Shown here piece by piece: positions 17,059 through 25,092 of a DNA stretch of 64,000 bases (position 1 is its first letter; every line of letters begins with the position of its first letter). The translations under genes were made by a program, and so were the position numbers. The stretch covers positions 28,504-92,503 of the forward strand of contig NZ_JADBEL010000005.1 in assembly GCF_014873855.1 (NCBI RefSeq), read 5' to 3'. The stretch is from Sporosarcina limicola (lineage in GTDB: Bacteria > Bacillota > Bacilli > Bacillales_A > Planococcaceae). A model generated the notes under the pieces. The model was given only the letters and a program-made list of their open reading frames with translations. It ran no database searches and was not told the DNA's origin.

Positions 17059-17373
17059 ATGGGTTGGTTATTTGTTTTGTTAGCAGCAATAAGTGAAATT
17101 ACTGGAGTGGTCGGTCTTAAGAAATACAGTCAACAAAAAACAATAGGAAGCGGAATTTTATTTGGAGGTGGTTTCGGCGCAGCATTCGCCTTTCTATATG
17201 CCGCGTTCAACTATTTGCAAGTGAGTGTCGCCTATGCGGTTTGGATTGGTGTTGGAACGGCTGGAGCAGTTCTCATCAATATGATTTTTTTCGGGGAATC
17301 GAAAAGTATGGGCCGTATAGTTAGCGTTTTGCTTATCGTCATCGGTGTAGTTGGTTTAAAAGCGATATCTTAA
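17059..17373 (+). CDS. SMR family efflux subunit (YkkD-like)
   Basis: A 104-residue four-helix protein and partner of the preceding subunit. The conserved glutamate lies in AAISEITGVVGLKKYS and the third helix carries VSVAYAVWIGVGTAGA. The spacing of two bases from the preceding gene supports translational coupling and a heterodimer in the membrane. No terminator was seen for about 170 bases until the bidirectional hairpin at 17541. Confidence 0.88.
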   Translation: MGWLFVLLAAISEITGVVGLKKYSQQKTIGSGILFGGGFGAAFAFLYAAFNYLQVSVAYAVWIGVGTAGAVLINMIFFGESKSMGRIVSVLLIVIGVVGLKAIS

Positions 17374-17426
17374 AGGAAAATCGAGCATAAACCGTACTTA
17401 CTAAAGGCGGCAGCAGGAGCAGGAAT

Positions 17427-17490
17427 GGTCGCTTGATTAGAAGATTAGTCGCTTCGATAGAGGAATTAGTCACTTATGGTGAAAAGCGTG
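17427..17490. repeat. Short degenerate 20-21 bp tandem repeats
   Basis: GTCGCTT or GTCACTT recurs at 17428, 17448 and 17469, each followed by a GATTAGA/GATAGAGG-like segment ending ATTA. The 17374-17540 interval otherwise holds nothing I can identify. Confidence 0.45.
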
Positions 17491-17540
17491 AAAACTCATG
17501 GATTGTGGCGGACACAAAAACTTATACTTTTTCATCATTT

Positions 17541-17574
17541 AAAAAAGCGAAGCCAGTAGATGGCTTCGCTTTTT
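17541..17574. terminator. Bidirectional terminator between SMR and HAD genes
   Basis: AAAAAGCGAAGCCA pairs perfectly with TGGCTTCGCTTTTT across a five-base loop. It overlaps the stop codon of the HAD gene by two bases. Confidence 0.9.
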
Positions 17575-18232
17575 AGATTATGTCCCACTTGCGTTCTTCA
17601 GCTATCGTTTGCAATCGAGGTTCGGGACGGACGGCGACGGGATTGCCGACGAGTTCCAATACGGATAAGTCGGAAAAACTATCTCCATAAGCAAAACTGT
17701 TTTCCCAGTCGATTTCTTTTCCATCCAATGCCTCCTGGATCTTTTCGTTTTTCCTTGGTCCTTGTATATGATAGATGGGTGTTCGCCTATCGATTGTATC
17801 TCCGTTAAAAGGGATATCCGTTCCGATAATCATATCGAACTGTAACCCTTTTGTAACAGATTGCAAGAGTGGGGTATACGCACCTGAAACAAGCATGACG
17901 TGTACATCATCGGCAATATGCTGTTCTATCCTGGATAGAACATCTTGATTGAAGCCTTTCCGTACTTCTTCGGCCATTTCTTCAAAATAACTATTCAATT
18001 CTTCTTCAGTTAATTTTTGAAGGGCATCCAAGTAAACTTGCATAGAACGCGCTTTCATTTTAGCCTCAGGAAGTAGCTTCAATTTATAGCCAATGAAAGG
18101 CGGGATAATGGATCTATAAAACCGTTTATACTTTGGATGATGAACCGGGTGGTACCTTAAGTGTCTCATTAATAGTTGAAATGTTTCTTCCGCATATAAT
18201 GTCCCGTCAAAGTCAACTATCGCTACACGCAT
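17573..18232 (-). CDS. HAD-IB family phosphatase
   Basis: A 219-residue HAD hydrolase. Motif I is AIVDFDGTLY with the nucleophile and acid aspartates, motif II is MLVSGAYTP with a serine, and motif IV is FAYGDSFSDLSVLELVG. The helical cap between motifs I and II fits subclass IB, as in phosphoserine phosphatase-like enzymes. I start at the ATG at 18230-18232 (MRVAIVDFD), since AAGGAAAAGGTG lies upstream; the longer frame runs into the dispersed repeat. Substrate unknown. Confidence 0.87.
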   Translation of the reverse strand: MRVAIVDFDGTLYAEETFQLLMRHLRYHPVHHPKYKRFYRSIIPPFIGYKLKLLPEAKMKARSMQVYLDALQKLTEEELNSYFEEMAEEVRKGFNQDVLSRIEQHIADDVHVMLVSGAYTPLLQSVTKGLQFDMIIGTDIPFNGDTIDRRTPIYHIQGPRKNEKIQEALDGKEIDWENSFAYGDSFSDLSVLELVGNPVAVRPEPRLQTIAEERKWDII

Positions 18233-18254
18233 AACAATCACCTTTTCCTTATTA

Positions 18255-18316
18255 ATCAAATACGCCCTGGCATATTTGCGCTCGGATTTTGAATTGTACG
18301 AGCCCAATTCAAAATT
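18255..18316. repeat. Dispersed palindromic intergenic repeat, copy 2
   Basis: AAATACGCC/GGCATATTT is followed by TTGCGC and the 11-base perfect arms ATTTTGAATTG and CAATTCAAAAT. It is a shortened version of the element at 12329. Base changes in the arms mostly preserve pairing. Confidence 0.65.
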
Positions 18317-18397
18317 AATTCTTATAATCATCATACAGTGTTTGTATTATGGAGGCAATTTGCGCATAATAGAAGTGTAGAGTGAGGGAGAGTATAT

Positions 18398-19306
18398 ATG
18401 CGAAAAAATCATAAAAATTCACCAAACAGAAATACCGATTCATCGATTTATAAAGTGGAAGAACCAATCGAGTTATTACCTTTCTTGATAAAGATGATGA
18501 CCAAGAGTAGCCGGAATTCAGTGAAATCCGTACTGACACGGGGACAAGTGACAGTCGATGGGAAAATGATAAAGCAACATAATCATCCACTCCAGATTGG
18601 ACAAACAGTGGCGATTCTCAAAAATCAGGCAGCCATGAAAGAGGACGCACTCGTCGGGATTGAGATATTATACGAGGATGATGTGCTTATCGCTGTCAAT
18701 AAAGATGCAGGTATTCTTTCGGTGGCGGCAAAAAATGAAGAAGAAATGACTGCTTACAGGCAGATTAAGCAATATGTGAAAAAAGAAAATCTGAAAAATA
18801 GGGTTTTTGTCGTGCATCGGCTGGATCGGGATACATCGGGCGTCATGCTTTTCGCCAAAAGTGAGGATATTAAGAAGAAATTACAGGAAGCCTGGAATGA
18901 GGTTGTAAAAGAACGGACGTATACTGCGCTTGTCGAGGGTGTCGTCAGAAAAAAAGAAGGCACAATTTCATCGTGGCTAAAGGAATCGAAAACATTCAAA
19001 GTGCACTCGAATCCGACTGATAACGGCGGCCAACATGCCATTACCCATTACAAAACACTGCAATCGAATAAACAGTTCACGTTACTTCAGGTGCAACTTG
19101 AAACTGGACGAAAAAACCAAATCCGTGTTCATATGGAGGAACTTGGCCATCCCGTTGTTGGCGATAAAAAATATGGTTCGACCATTAATCCCATCAAACG
19201 TCTAGGTCTCCATGCAACTGCTTTAGCATTAGTGCATCCAACAACAGGAGAACTCATACGTTTTCAAGCGGACGCACCTAAAAATTTCATTTCGAAAACA
19301 AAATAA
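18398..19306 (+). CDS. RluA family pseudouridine synthase
   Basis: A 302-residue RNA-modifying enzyme. An S4 RNA-binding domain lies at about residues 25-75 (SVKSVLTRGQVTVDGK). The catalytic domain carries the active-site aspartate in HRLDRDTSGVMLFAK and the later LETGRKNQIRVHM and HPVVGDKKYG motifs. The family isomerises uridines in rRNA or tRNA; the exact site cannot be assigned. The first 20 residues are polar and probably disordered. It is divergent from the HAD gene and ends in a strong terminator. Confidence 0.9.
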   Translation: MRKNHKNSPNRNTDSSIYKVEEPIELLPFLIKMMTKSSRNSVKSVLTRGQVTVDGKMIKQHNHPLQIGQTVAILKNQAAMKEDALVGIEILYEDDVLIAVNKDAGILSVAAKNEEEMTAYRQIKQYVKKENLKNRVFVVHRLDRDTSGVMLFAKSEDIKKKLQEAWNEVVKERTYTALVEGVVRKKEGTISSWLKESKTFKVHSNPTDNGGQHAITHYKTLQSNKQFTLLQVQLETGRKNQIRVHMEELGHPVVGDKKYGSTINPIKRLGLHATALALVHPTTGELIRFQADAPKNFISKTK

Positions 19307-19348
19307 AACCCAGGTACTCACAGTAAATTGAGTGAGTACCTGGGTTTT
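19305..19348. terminator. Bidirectional terminator, rluA-like and cotF-like genes
   Basis: Perfect 17-base arms (19305-19321 and 19332-19348) with a ten-base loop, bounded by A- and T-tracts. Confidence 0.9.
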
Positions 19349-19359
19349 GTCATTCACAC

Positions 19360-19998
19360 TTATTGTAGATTGTTATTTGGCATTCCAGGTTGGCCCTGCG
19401 CCGGTGCGAATGAGTTCAATAGTTGCTGCATATCTTGCTGAGCGAGTTGAGGAACTTGGTAATAATGGTGCTTATTCTGATAAATCGCAAGTTCATATGC
19501 CATCTCGATGCAATTCGGTACGGAGTCGGCAAGTACACGGCGAACGACAGGATTGCATGTCTCCATAGCGGCCATTGTTTTCGTGGAGGCTCCAGTTTTT
19601 GCGGAACCAAGTAAAAAGCCCGAGATGATTTCATCCGATATTTCCGATTCCGATTGCATAGGTTTTGTCGGTTGCATCGGTTTCATGCCGTAGACAAAGT
19701 CATTTCCTTGTGTCATTTCATAACTTTTAGTTGGATGCGAAGGGTCACGGCCTGTCTTGAAACAGTCAACTGTAATATTGTATTCGTCCAATGTAAATCG
19801 GTATTGGCGATCTAAAATAGCAAGCAACTCCGGATCTTTTACATGTTGACGTAACAACATTGCTTGGTTTAGCGCCCCAACAGTGCTGGATAATGCTTCG
19901 TGGACATCGAACAGTTCGTGACCACCATGATTCATTTGTTGAGAAACAGGTCCCGTATGCATATTCTCGTGCGTTTGTCCGAATGGATTTTGTGTCAT
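19360..19998 (-). CDS. CotF-like spore coat protein
   Basis: A 212-residue protein with a CotF/coat-like ferritin-type helical domain. Typical segments are DVHEALSSTVGALNQAMLLR, HVKDPELLAILDRQ and the downstream SGFLLGSAKTGASTKTMAAM followed by ETCNP-VRRVLADS. The ends are Q, N, P and G rich, as in other coat proteins. GGAGGA lies upstream of ATG 19998. A sporulation-type promoter is possible upstream. It supports the host being a spore former. Confidence 0.88.
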   Translation of the reverse strand: MTQNPFGQTHENMHTGPVSQQMNHGGHELFDVHEALSSTVGALNQAMLLRQHVKDPELLAILDRQYRFTLDEYNITVDCFKTGRDPSHPTKSYEMTQGNDFVYGMKPMQPTKPMQSESEISDEIISGFLLGSAKTGASTKTMAAMETCNPVVRRVLADSVPNCIEMAYELAIYQNKHHYYQVPQLAQQDMQQLLNSFAPAQGQPGMPNNNLQ

Positions 19999-20035
19999 TA
20001 CATATCCTCCTATTATGAATTAATTTTCATCAAAA

Positions 20036-20065
20036 GTAGTATGGTTTTTGAAATGAAAATTATTC
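20036..20065 (-). promoter_or_regulatory. Possible SigE-like promoter of the coat gene
   Basis: On the minus strand GAATAAT (20059-20065) and CATACTAC (20036-20043) are 15 bases apart, resembling SigE -35 and -10 with mismatches. The position, about 40 bases before the start codon, is suitable. Confidence 0.3.
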
Positions 20066-20169
20066 GTAAGAAGTGGGGAAAGAATCGGCCCGATTTAGGC
20101 ATAATCATCTCTGGACAAAAATAGTCTTAGTAAGAGGGCGTTTTTGTCAATGAAAGGAAGGTGATTAGT

Positions 20170-21456
20170 TTGCAAATTCATGTTGTTCAAAAAGGACAAA
20201 GTCTGTACGGAATCGGGCAGGCTTACGGCATACCTTATCAGGGAATTGCACTAGCGAACGAAATTCCTGACCCTTCACGTCTTGTGGTTGGTCAAGCGTT
20301 GGTCATACCAATTGTAGGAAGTTATCATTGGGTTCAGCCGGGTCAATCATTGTATAGTATTTCAAAATTATATGGTTTGACCGTCAATGAACTCGCAACT
20401 GTCAATGGATTATCCACATCTAGTATTCTTCACATCGGACAGCGCCTTTATATCCCACCTAGACCCAAATCAACCATTGATGCTTTACTTTATGTTGAGC
20501 CGCGGACTCCAGTTAGTCAAACGATGATTGATGAGGTTAAAAGAAGGGTTGATTCACTAACGTATCTGGCCATGTTTAGTTATGAAGCGAAGAGAGATGG
20601 CTCACTAAAAGCCCCGACAATCGATAATATACCGTCGATTGCACGTTCTGCGGGGGCAGCCAATGCGCTTGTTGTGACTAATCTGGAGAATTTCGCGTTT
20701 AATGCGGATCTTGCTCATGCTCTTTTTACGGATGAGGCGGCTCAGAACCAGCTATTCGGGAATCTCATTCAAGTTGCGAATGAGATTGGCTACAAAGATA
20801 TTCATTTCGATTTTGAGATGCTTCATCCAGAAGACCGTGAACTGTATAATAGCTTTCTTCGGAAAGCGAGAGATCGGTTCCATGCGGCGGGTTTCACGAT
20901 TTCAACGGCGCTTGCCCCGAAAACGAGTGATGTGAAGACGGGAATATATGGTGCCCATGATTATGCGGCGCATGGAAAGATTGTAGATTTCGTTTCACTC
21001 ATGACGTATGAATGGGGTTATACGTATAGTGATCCACAAGCAGTTAGTCCCATTAAGCCAGTTCAAGAGGTTGTAGAGTATGCTGTCAGTCAGATACCGC
21101 GCGATAAAATTTTCTTAGGTCAAAATTTGTATGGCTATGATTGGTCACAACCTTACCCAAGTCAAGGAGGGGTAGCTGCCAAAGCACTTAGCCCTCAACA
21201 AGCAATTGCGATTGCGGTAAGGCAGAACGCAGATATTCAATATGATTATGTAGCACAAGCACCGCATTTTAAGTACACGGATGATAAAGGTGTGCATCAT
21301 GAAGTATGGTTTGAAGACGCGCGTAGTATTCAAGCTAAATTCGATTTAATCAAACAGTTTAAGTTGCGTGGCATTATGTATTGGAAACTGGGCCTAGCAT
21401 TTCCACAAAACTGGTTGTTGTTGCAAGATAACTTTAAGATTAGAAAGATTACATGA
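20170..21456 (+). CDS. LysM and GH18 spore cortex-lytic enzyme (SleL/YaaH-like)
   Basis: A 428-residue protein with two LysM peptidoglycan-binding repeats (about residues 2-46 and 50-94) followed by a glycoside hydrolase 18 domain. The catalytic acid is Glu216 in DIHFDFEM. SleL-type enzymes are N-acetylglucosaminidases acting on cortex peptidoglycan during germination. There is no signal peptide, as expected for proteins placed on the spore from the mother cell. I start at TTG 20170 because AAAGGAAGGTGAT lies directly upstream at good spacing; GTG at 20161 would overlap it. It neighbours the coat gene, divergently. Confidence 0.9.
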   Translation: MQIHVVQKGQSLYGIGQAYGIPYQGIALANEIPDPSRLVVGQALVIPIVGSYHWVQPGQSLYSISKLYGLTVNELATVNGLSTSSILHIGQRLYIPPRPKSTIDALLYVEPRTPVSQTMIDEVKRRVDSLTYLAMFSYEAKRDGSLKAPTIDNIPSIARSAGAANALVVTNLENFAFNADLAHALFTDEAAQNQLFGNLIQVANEIGYKDIHFDFEMLHPEDRELYNSFLRKARDRFHAAGFTISTALAPKTSDVKTGIYGAHDYAAHGKIVDFVSLMTYEWGYTYSDPQAVSPIKPVQEVVEYAVSQIPRDKIFLGQNLYGYDWSQPYPSQGGVAAKALSPQQAIAIAVRQNADIQYDYVAQAPHFKYTDDKGVHHEVWFEDARSIQAKFDLIKQFKLRGIMYWKLGLAFPQNWLLLQDNFKIRKIT

Positions 21457-21463
21457 ATATAAA

Positions 21464-21507
21464 AAATGAACCGAGGTGCACTCTTACTGCACATTCGGTT
21501 CATTTTG
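21464..21507. terminator. Terminator after the SleL-like gene
   Basis: AATGAACCGAGGTGCA pairs with TGCACATTCGGTTCATT (one bulge), with T-rich sequence after it. It can also serve the small minus-strand gene at 21517. Confidence 0.8.
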
Positions 21508-21516
21508 TTCATTTGG

Positions 21517-21657
21517 TTAGTCTTTATTGATATAATTAATGAAAGATTGAAGGACTTCCATATCGGGATTAATCAGTAGAGCAGGTAGGAGAATAAAAGT
21601 CATTACTAACATTATATTGGCTCCTATGAATACACGGGCCATTTTTTTGAAGTTCAT
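21517..21657 (-). CDS. Small single-helix membrane protein (46 aa)
   Basis: A short frame of 46 residues beginning MNFKKMARVFIGAN and continuing through a hydrophobic stretch (IMLVMTFILLPALLI) to a polar tail ending NYINKD. AGAGGGGAAG lies about six bases before the ATG, a strong signal. It ends just before the terminator hairpin shared with the SleL-like gene. I recognise no family. The clear ribosome-binding site and fitting terminator favour a real small protein. Confidence 0.55.
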   Translation of the reverse strand: MNFKKMARVFIGANIMLVMTFILLPALLINPDMEVLQSFINYINKD

Positions 21658-21900
21658 AAATCTTCCCCTCTTTCCCTAAGCTAGCATTTTCAAATGACGG
21701 ATTTAAACCGCTGATTGAATAGACTAATAATACCCCCTTTTTAAAAGAAAGTAAATATTTTTCTCATAAGTATACATAAATATGACACAAACAAGTATAA
21801 TTATTGATTCGAACATAAAAAAATGTTGTAACAAACCATATTTTCAGCGATAATACAAAAAATGAAGAAGTTTTTGAAATATCAATTTTAAGTTACCTGT

Positions 21901-21920
21901 GGAGAGGCGTTAGCTTCTCC
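21901..21920 (+). other. Small hairpin before gdhA
   Basis: GGAGAGGC and GCTTCTCC form a short stem in the leader of the dehydrogenase gene, about 20 bases before its ribosome-binding site. The rest of 21658-21951 is AT-rich and shows nothing else recognisable. Confidence 0.35.
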
Positions 21921-21951
21921 TTTAGTATATTCAAGAAAGGGATGAGTACGG

Positions 21952-23334
21952 ATGACAAGAATAGTTGGAGTTCAAACGAACAATAAAAATAGAGCGAATG
22001 ATTACGTCCATGGAGTATATGAGTTAGTGAAGAAAAGAAATCCTGATGAAAAAGAGTTTTTACAAGCTATAAGAGAAATATTCGACTCCCTTCGTCCCAT
22101 CTTTTCTAAACATCCAGAATTTATTACGAATGGTATACTTGAACGCATTACAGAACCGGAACGCATCATTACATTCCGTGTTGCTTGGGAAGATGACCAA
22201 GGTAAAGTTCATGTGAACCGTGGTTTCCGGGTACAGTTCAACAGTGATCTTGGACCGTATAAAGGCGGAATTCGATTCCATCCTTCTGTAAATAGTAGCA
22301 TCATGAAGTTCCTTGCCTTTGAACAAATTTTTAAAAATGCATTGACGGGTCAACCAATTGGTGCTGGTAAGGGTGGTTCCGATTTTGATCCGAAGGGTAA
22401 ATCGGAGCGTGAAATCATGCGCTTTACCCAAAGCTTTGTAACGGAGTTAAGTAAATATATAGGTCCGGATGTTGACGTTCCAGCAGGGGATATAGGCGTT
22501 GGAAAAAGAGAGATTGGTTATATGTTTGGGCAATATAATCGCTTGAAAGGTGGATACGAAGCAGGCGTTTTCACCGGTAAAGATCCGAATCATGGCGGAA
22601 GTCTAGGACGTAAAGAGGCGACTGGGTATGGTACTGTCTATTTCGTTGATGAGATGTTGAAGGGGGAAGGTAAAAGCTTTGAGGGAGTTACCGTTGTCGT
22701 TTCTGGTTCTGGGAATGTCTCCACATATGCAATGGAGAAAGCCATTCAGCTCGGTGCGAAAGTCGTTGCGTGTAGTGATTCAGGCGGCTATATTTACGAT
22801 GAAAACGGTATTGATATAGAAATGGTAAAGCAACTTAAAGAATATGATAACAAACGGATTTGGGAATATACAAAAGCATATCCACATGCGAAATATCATG
22901 AGAATTGTTCTGATATTTGGTCAATTCCATGTGATATCGCCCTTCCTTGTGCGACCCAGAATGAGCTAGATGAGATTGCAGCTCATCTGCTTATTGCAAA
23001 TGGAGTGAAAGCGATTGGAGAAGGGGCAAATATGCCATGTACACAAGAAGCAATGACATTATTTCATGAGAATGGCGTCTTATTTGCTCCAGGAAAAGCT
23101 GCGAATGCTGGTGGTGTTGCGGTATCTGCTATGGAAATGTCTCAAAACAGCATGAGGCTCTCTTGGACAGTTGAAGAAGTCGATGAAAAACTTCAGCACG
23201 TTATGAAAAATATTTACAGTAGCTGTTTGTCAGCGGCAGAAAGTTTTGGTCATCCTGGCAATCTAGTAATTGGTGCAAATATCGCTGGATTTTTAAAAGT
23301 CGCTAATGCGATGGTTGCACATGGCATTAATTAA
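21952..23334 (+). CDS. gdhA: NADP-specific glutamate dehydrogenase
   Basis: A 460-residue enzyme of the hexameric GdhA type, making glutamate from 2-oxoglutarate and ammonia. Typical landmarks are GPYKGGIRFHPSVN, the catalytic lysine region QPIGAGKGGSDFDPKGKS, VPAGDIGVGKREIGYM and the dinucleotide-binding GSGNVSTYAMEKA. The C-terminal APGKAANAGGVAVSAMEM is also characteristic. Length fits the NADP-dependent biosynthetic class. It is monocistronic with a strong terminator. Confidence 0.95.
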   Translation: MTRIVGVQTNNKNRANDYVHGVYELVKKRNPDEKEFLQAIREIFDSLRPIFSKHPEFITNGILERITEPERIITFRVAWEDDQGKVHVNRGFRVQFNSDLGPYKGGIRFHPSVNSSIMKFLAFEQIFKNALTGQPIGAGKGGSDFDPKGKSEREIMRFTQSFVTELSKYIGPDVDVPAGDIGVGKREIGYMFGQYNRLKGGYEAGVFTGKDPNHGGSLGRKEATGYGTVYFVDEMLKGEGKSFEGVTVVVSGSGNVSTYAMEKAIQLGAKVVACSDSGGYIYDENGIDIEMVKQLKEYDNKRIWEYTKAYPHAKYHENCSDIWSIPCDIALPCATQNELDEIAAHLLIANGVKAIGEGANMPCTQEAMTLFHENGVLFAPGKAANAGGVAVSAMEMSQNSMRLSWTVEEVDEKLQHVMKNIYSSCLSAAESFGHPGNLVIGANIAGFLKVANAMVAHGIN

Positions 23335-23356
23335 TTAAGTATATGGTAGCGCGAAT

Positions 23357-23395
23357 AAAACGGGTACACAATCGATTCATTGTGTACCCGTTTTT
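23357..23395 (+). terminator. Terminator of gdhA
   Basis: AAACGGGTACACAAT pairs with ATTGTGTACCCGTTT across a six-base loop and is followed by a T-tract. Confidence 0.92.
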
Positions 23396-23523
23396 GATTT
23401 AGTTGAAAATGATTTGAAACCTTTTAAAAGTAAATTCGTCATAAAGATTAGAAATAATAGTAAAATTTTCAGGAGTTTCATAGCTATTAAGTCTAGAATC
23501 TTATACCAAGAAAGGACGCAATT

Positions 23524-25092
23524 ATGAGAATTTATACTATTTTAATAAGTATGATGATACTACTAACTGGGGTACTAACAGGATGCAATTCTACTAATTC
23601 TACTGAAGAAATGGACGAGCTTTCCTTACCTCAACCAGAAAAGAAAGTTATTGTCGAAACAGAAGTCATTAAACAAGGGGACTTATATTCGGAAAAGAGG
23701 CTATCGGGTCAAGTAATTTCAATTGAAGAATCAGACGTATACGCAAATATTGGTGGTAGAGTTACGAAAATGGTCTTTAAAGAAGGACAGGTTGTGGAAA
23801 AAGGACAGGTAATTGCACAGCTTGATTCAGAAGAGCAGGAAACAGCGATTAATCAAGCGAACGATGCAGTAGATCAAGCACAGATTCCGATTGATCAAGC
23901 AATACAGCAACTACAAAATGCGGAAACCGGAAAATTACAAGCAACTAAACGTCATGAACAAGTAAAATTAGCATTTGCAAGACTTGAAGAAAAATACAGT
24001 AAGTCGCAGAAGCTTCAAGTTGAAAGTATAGAGGATACGCCCCAAAAAATTGATTTAGCAGAATTGAAAAGTCAATGGGACAGTGCGATTAAAAACGTTG
24101 AAAAGTCAACAAGGCTTTATGAGAAAGAGATTATTCCTCGAAAAGAAGTAGAGCAGGCACAATCACAAGAAGAAAGTGCAAGAAGAACCTATGAAAAAGG
24201 CTTACTGACTGCAAAGGAAGCCTTGCTCACTGCAAAAGAATCCTCCAAAGAGATAGAGGGCACAATAGAAAACGATAAAATCAGTTTAATGATTTCCGAA
24301 ATGGAGCTTAAACAATCTGATGCGGCAATCGAGCAGGCAAAAATAACGCTCGCACAGGCAAAACACGCTGCCCAGCAGGTTAGTAAGACTGCCGCGAAAG
24401 CAAAAAGTAAGCTTAGTGAATCAGTCATTCGTGCACCTTTCACAGGTGTTGTGAAAAAAATACATATACGCGAAGGTGGCTACATAGCGCAGCAAGCTCC
24501 AATTGTAACTATGTTTAATCATCAGAAACTAAAAGTTGTTGCTTCTGTTTATCCTTCACAGAAAAAAGATTTTTCTAAAGGACAAAAATTACAAATACTA
24601 GATGTAAATGGTGAAGTGAATGATGAAGGAGAAATCGTACATATTTCTCCTTATGTAGATGAGAAGGGTTTCTTTCAAATCGAGGCTTCTATAAAAGGAA
24701 ATCAAACAAACTTTATTGTCGGAGAATACAGGGAACTGCTAGTAGAAACAATTGCAGATAAGAATCAATTATTAATACCGACAAAAGCAATTACGGAAAA
24801 CGACGGAGATGCATTTATTTATGTAATAAAAGATTCTAAAGCTGTTTATAAGGAAGTAGAAGTATTACAAATGCAAGCGGAATGGACTTCTGTGAAAGTG
24901 AATAGTAAACCAGGGGAAGAAGTTGCTGTTAAAGGTATGGTGTTACTTTCAGATGGTTTGGATGTGCAAGTTCTTGGTAAAAACAAGCCTGTAGAAAAAG
25001 AACTAAAAAAAGAAAAAGAACCGGTCGCCTCGCCAAGCGAGAAAGACGGAAAGGTCGCCTCGCCAAGCGAGAAAGACGGTGAGTCGAAATGA
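23524..25092 (+). CDS. RND efflux periplasmic-adaptor-like lipoprotein
   Basis: A 522-residue membrane fusion (adaptor) protein. The signal peptide ends in a lipobox LTGC with Cys21, so it should be anchored to the outer face of the membrane. Biotinyl-lipoyl-like halves lie at about residues 70-105 (VFKEGQVVEKGQVIAQLDS) and 310-340 (VIRAPFTGVVKKIHIREGGY), separated by an unusually long helical hairpin. The last 30 residues consist of two copies of VASPSEKDG encoded by a GC-rich DNA repeat. Its stop overlaps the permease start by four bases. Confidence 0.9.
   Translation: MRIYTILISMMILLTGVLTGCNSTNSTEEMDELSLPQPEKKVIVETEVIKQGDLYSEKRLSGQVISIEESDVYANIGGRVTKMVFKEGQVVEKGQVIAQLDSEEQETAINQANDAVDQAQIPIDQAIQQLQNAETGKLQATKRHEQVKLAFARLEEKYSKSQKLQVESIEDTPQKIDLAELKSQWDSAIKNVEKSTRLYEKEIIPRKEVEQAQSQEESARRTYEKGLLTAKEALLTAKESSKEIEGTIENDKISLMISEMELKQSDAAIEQAKITLAQAKHAAQQVSKTAAKAKSKLSESVIRAPFTGVVKKIHIREGGYIAQQAPIVTMFNHQKLKVVASVYPSQKKDFSKGQKLQILDVNGEVNDEGEIVHISPYVDEKGFFQIEASIKGNQTNFIVGEYRELLVETIADKNQLLIPTKAITENDGDAFIYVIKDSKAVYKEVEVLQMQAEWTSVKVNSKPGEEVAVKGMVLLSDGLDVQVLGKNKPVEKELKKEKEPVASPSEKDGKVASPSEKDGESK
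25023..25080 (+). repeat. 30-bp tandem repeat within the adaptor gene tail
   Basis: Two copies with a 30-base period, the first at 25023 and the second at 25053, identical over 27 bases. Each contains the palindrome CTCGC-CAA-GCGAG and is clearly richer in GC than the surrounding gene. Both stay in frame. Confidence 0.8.
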
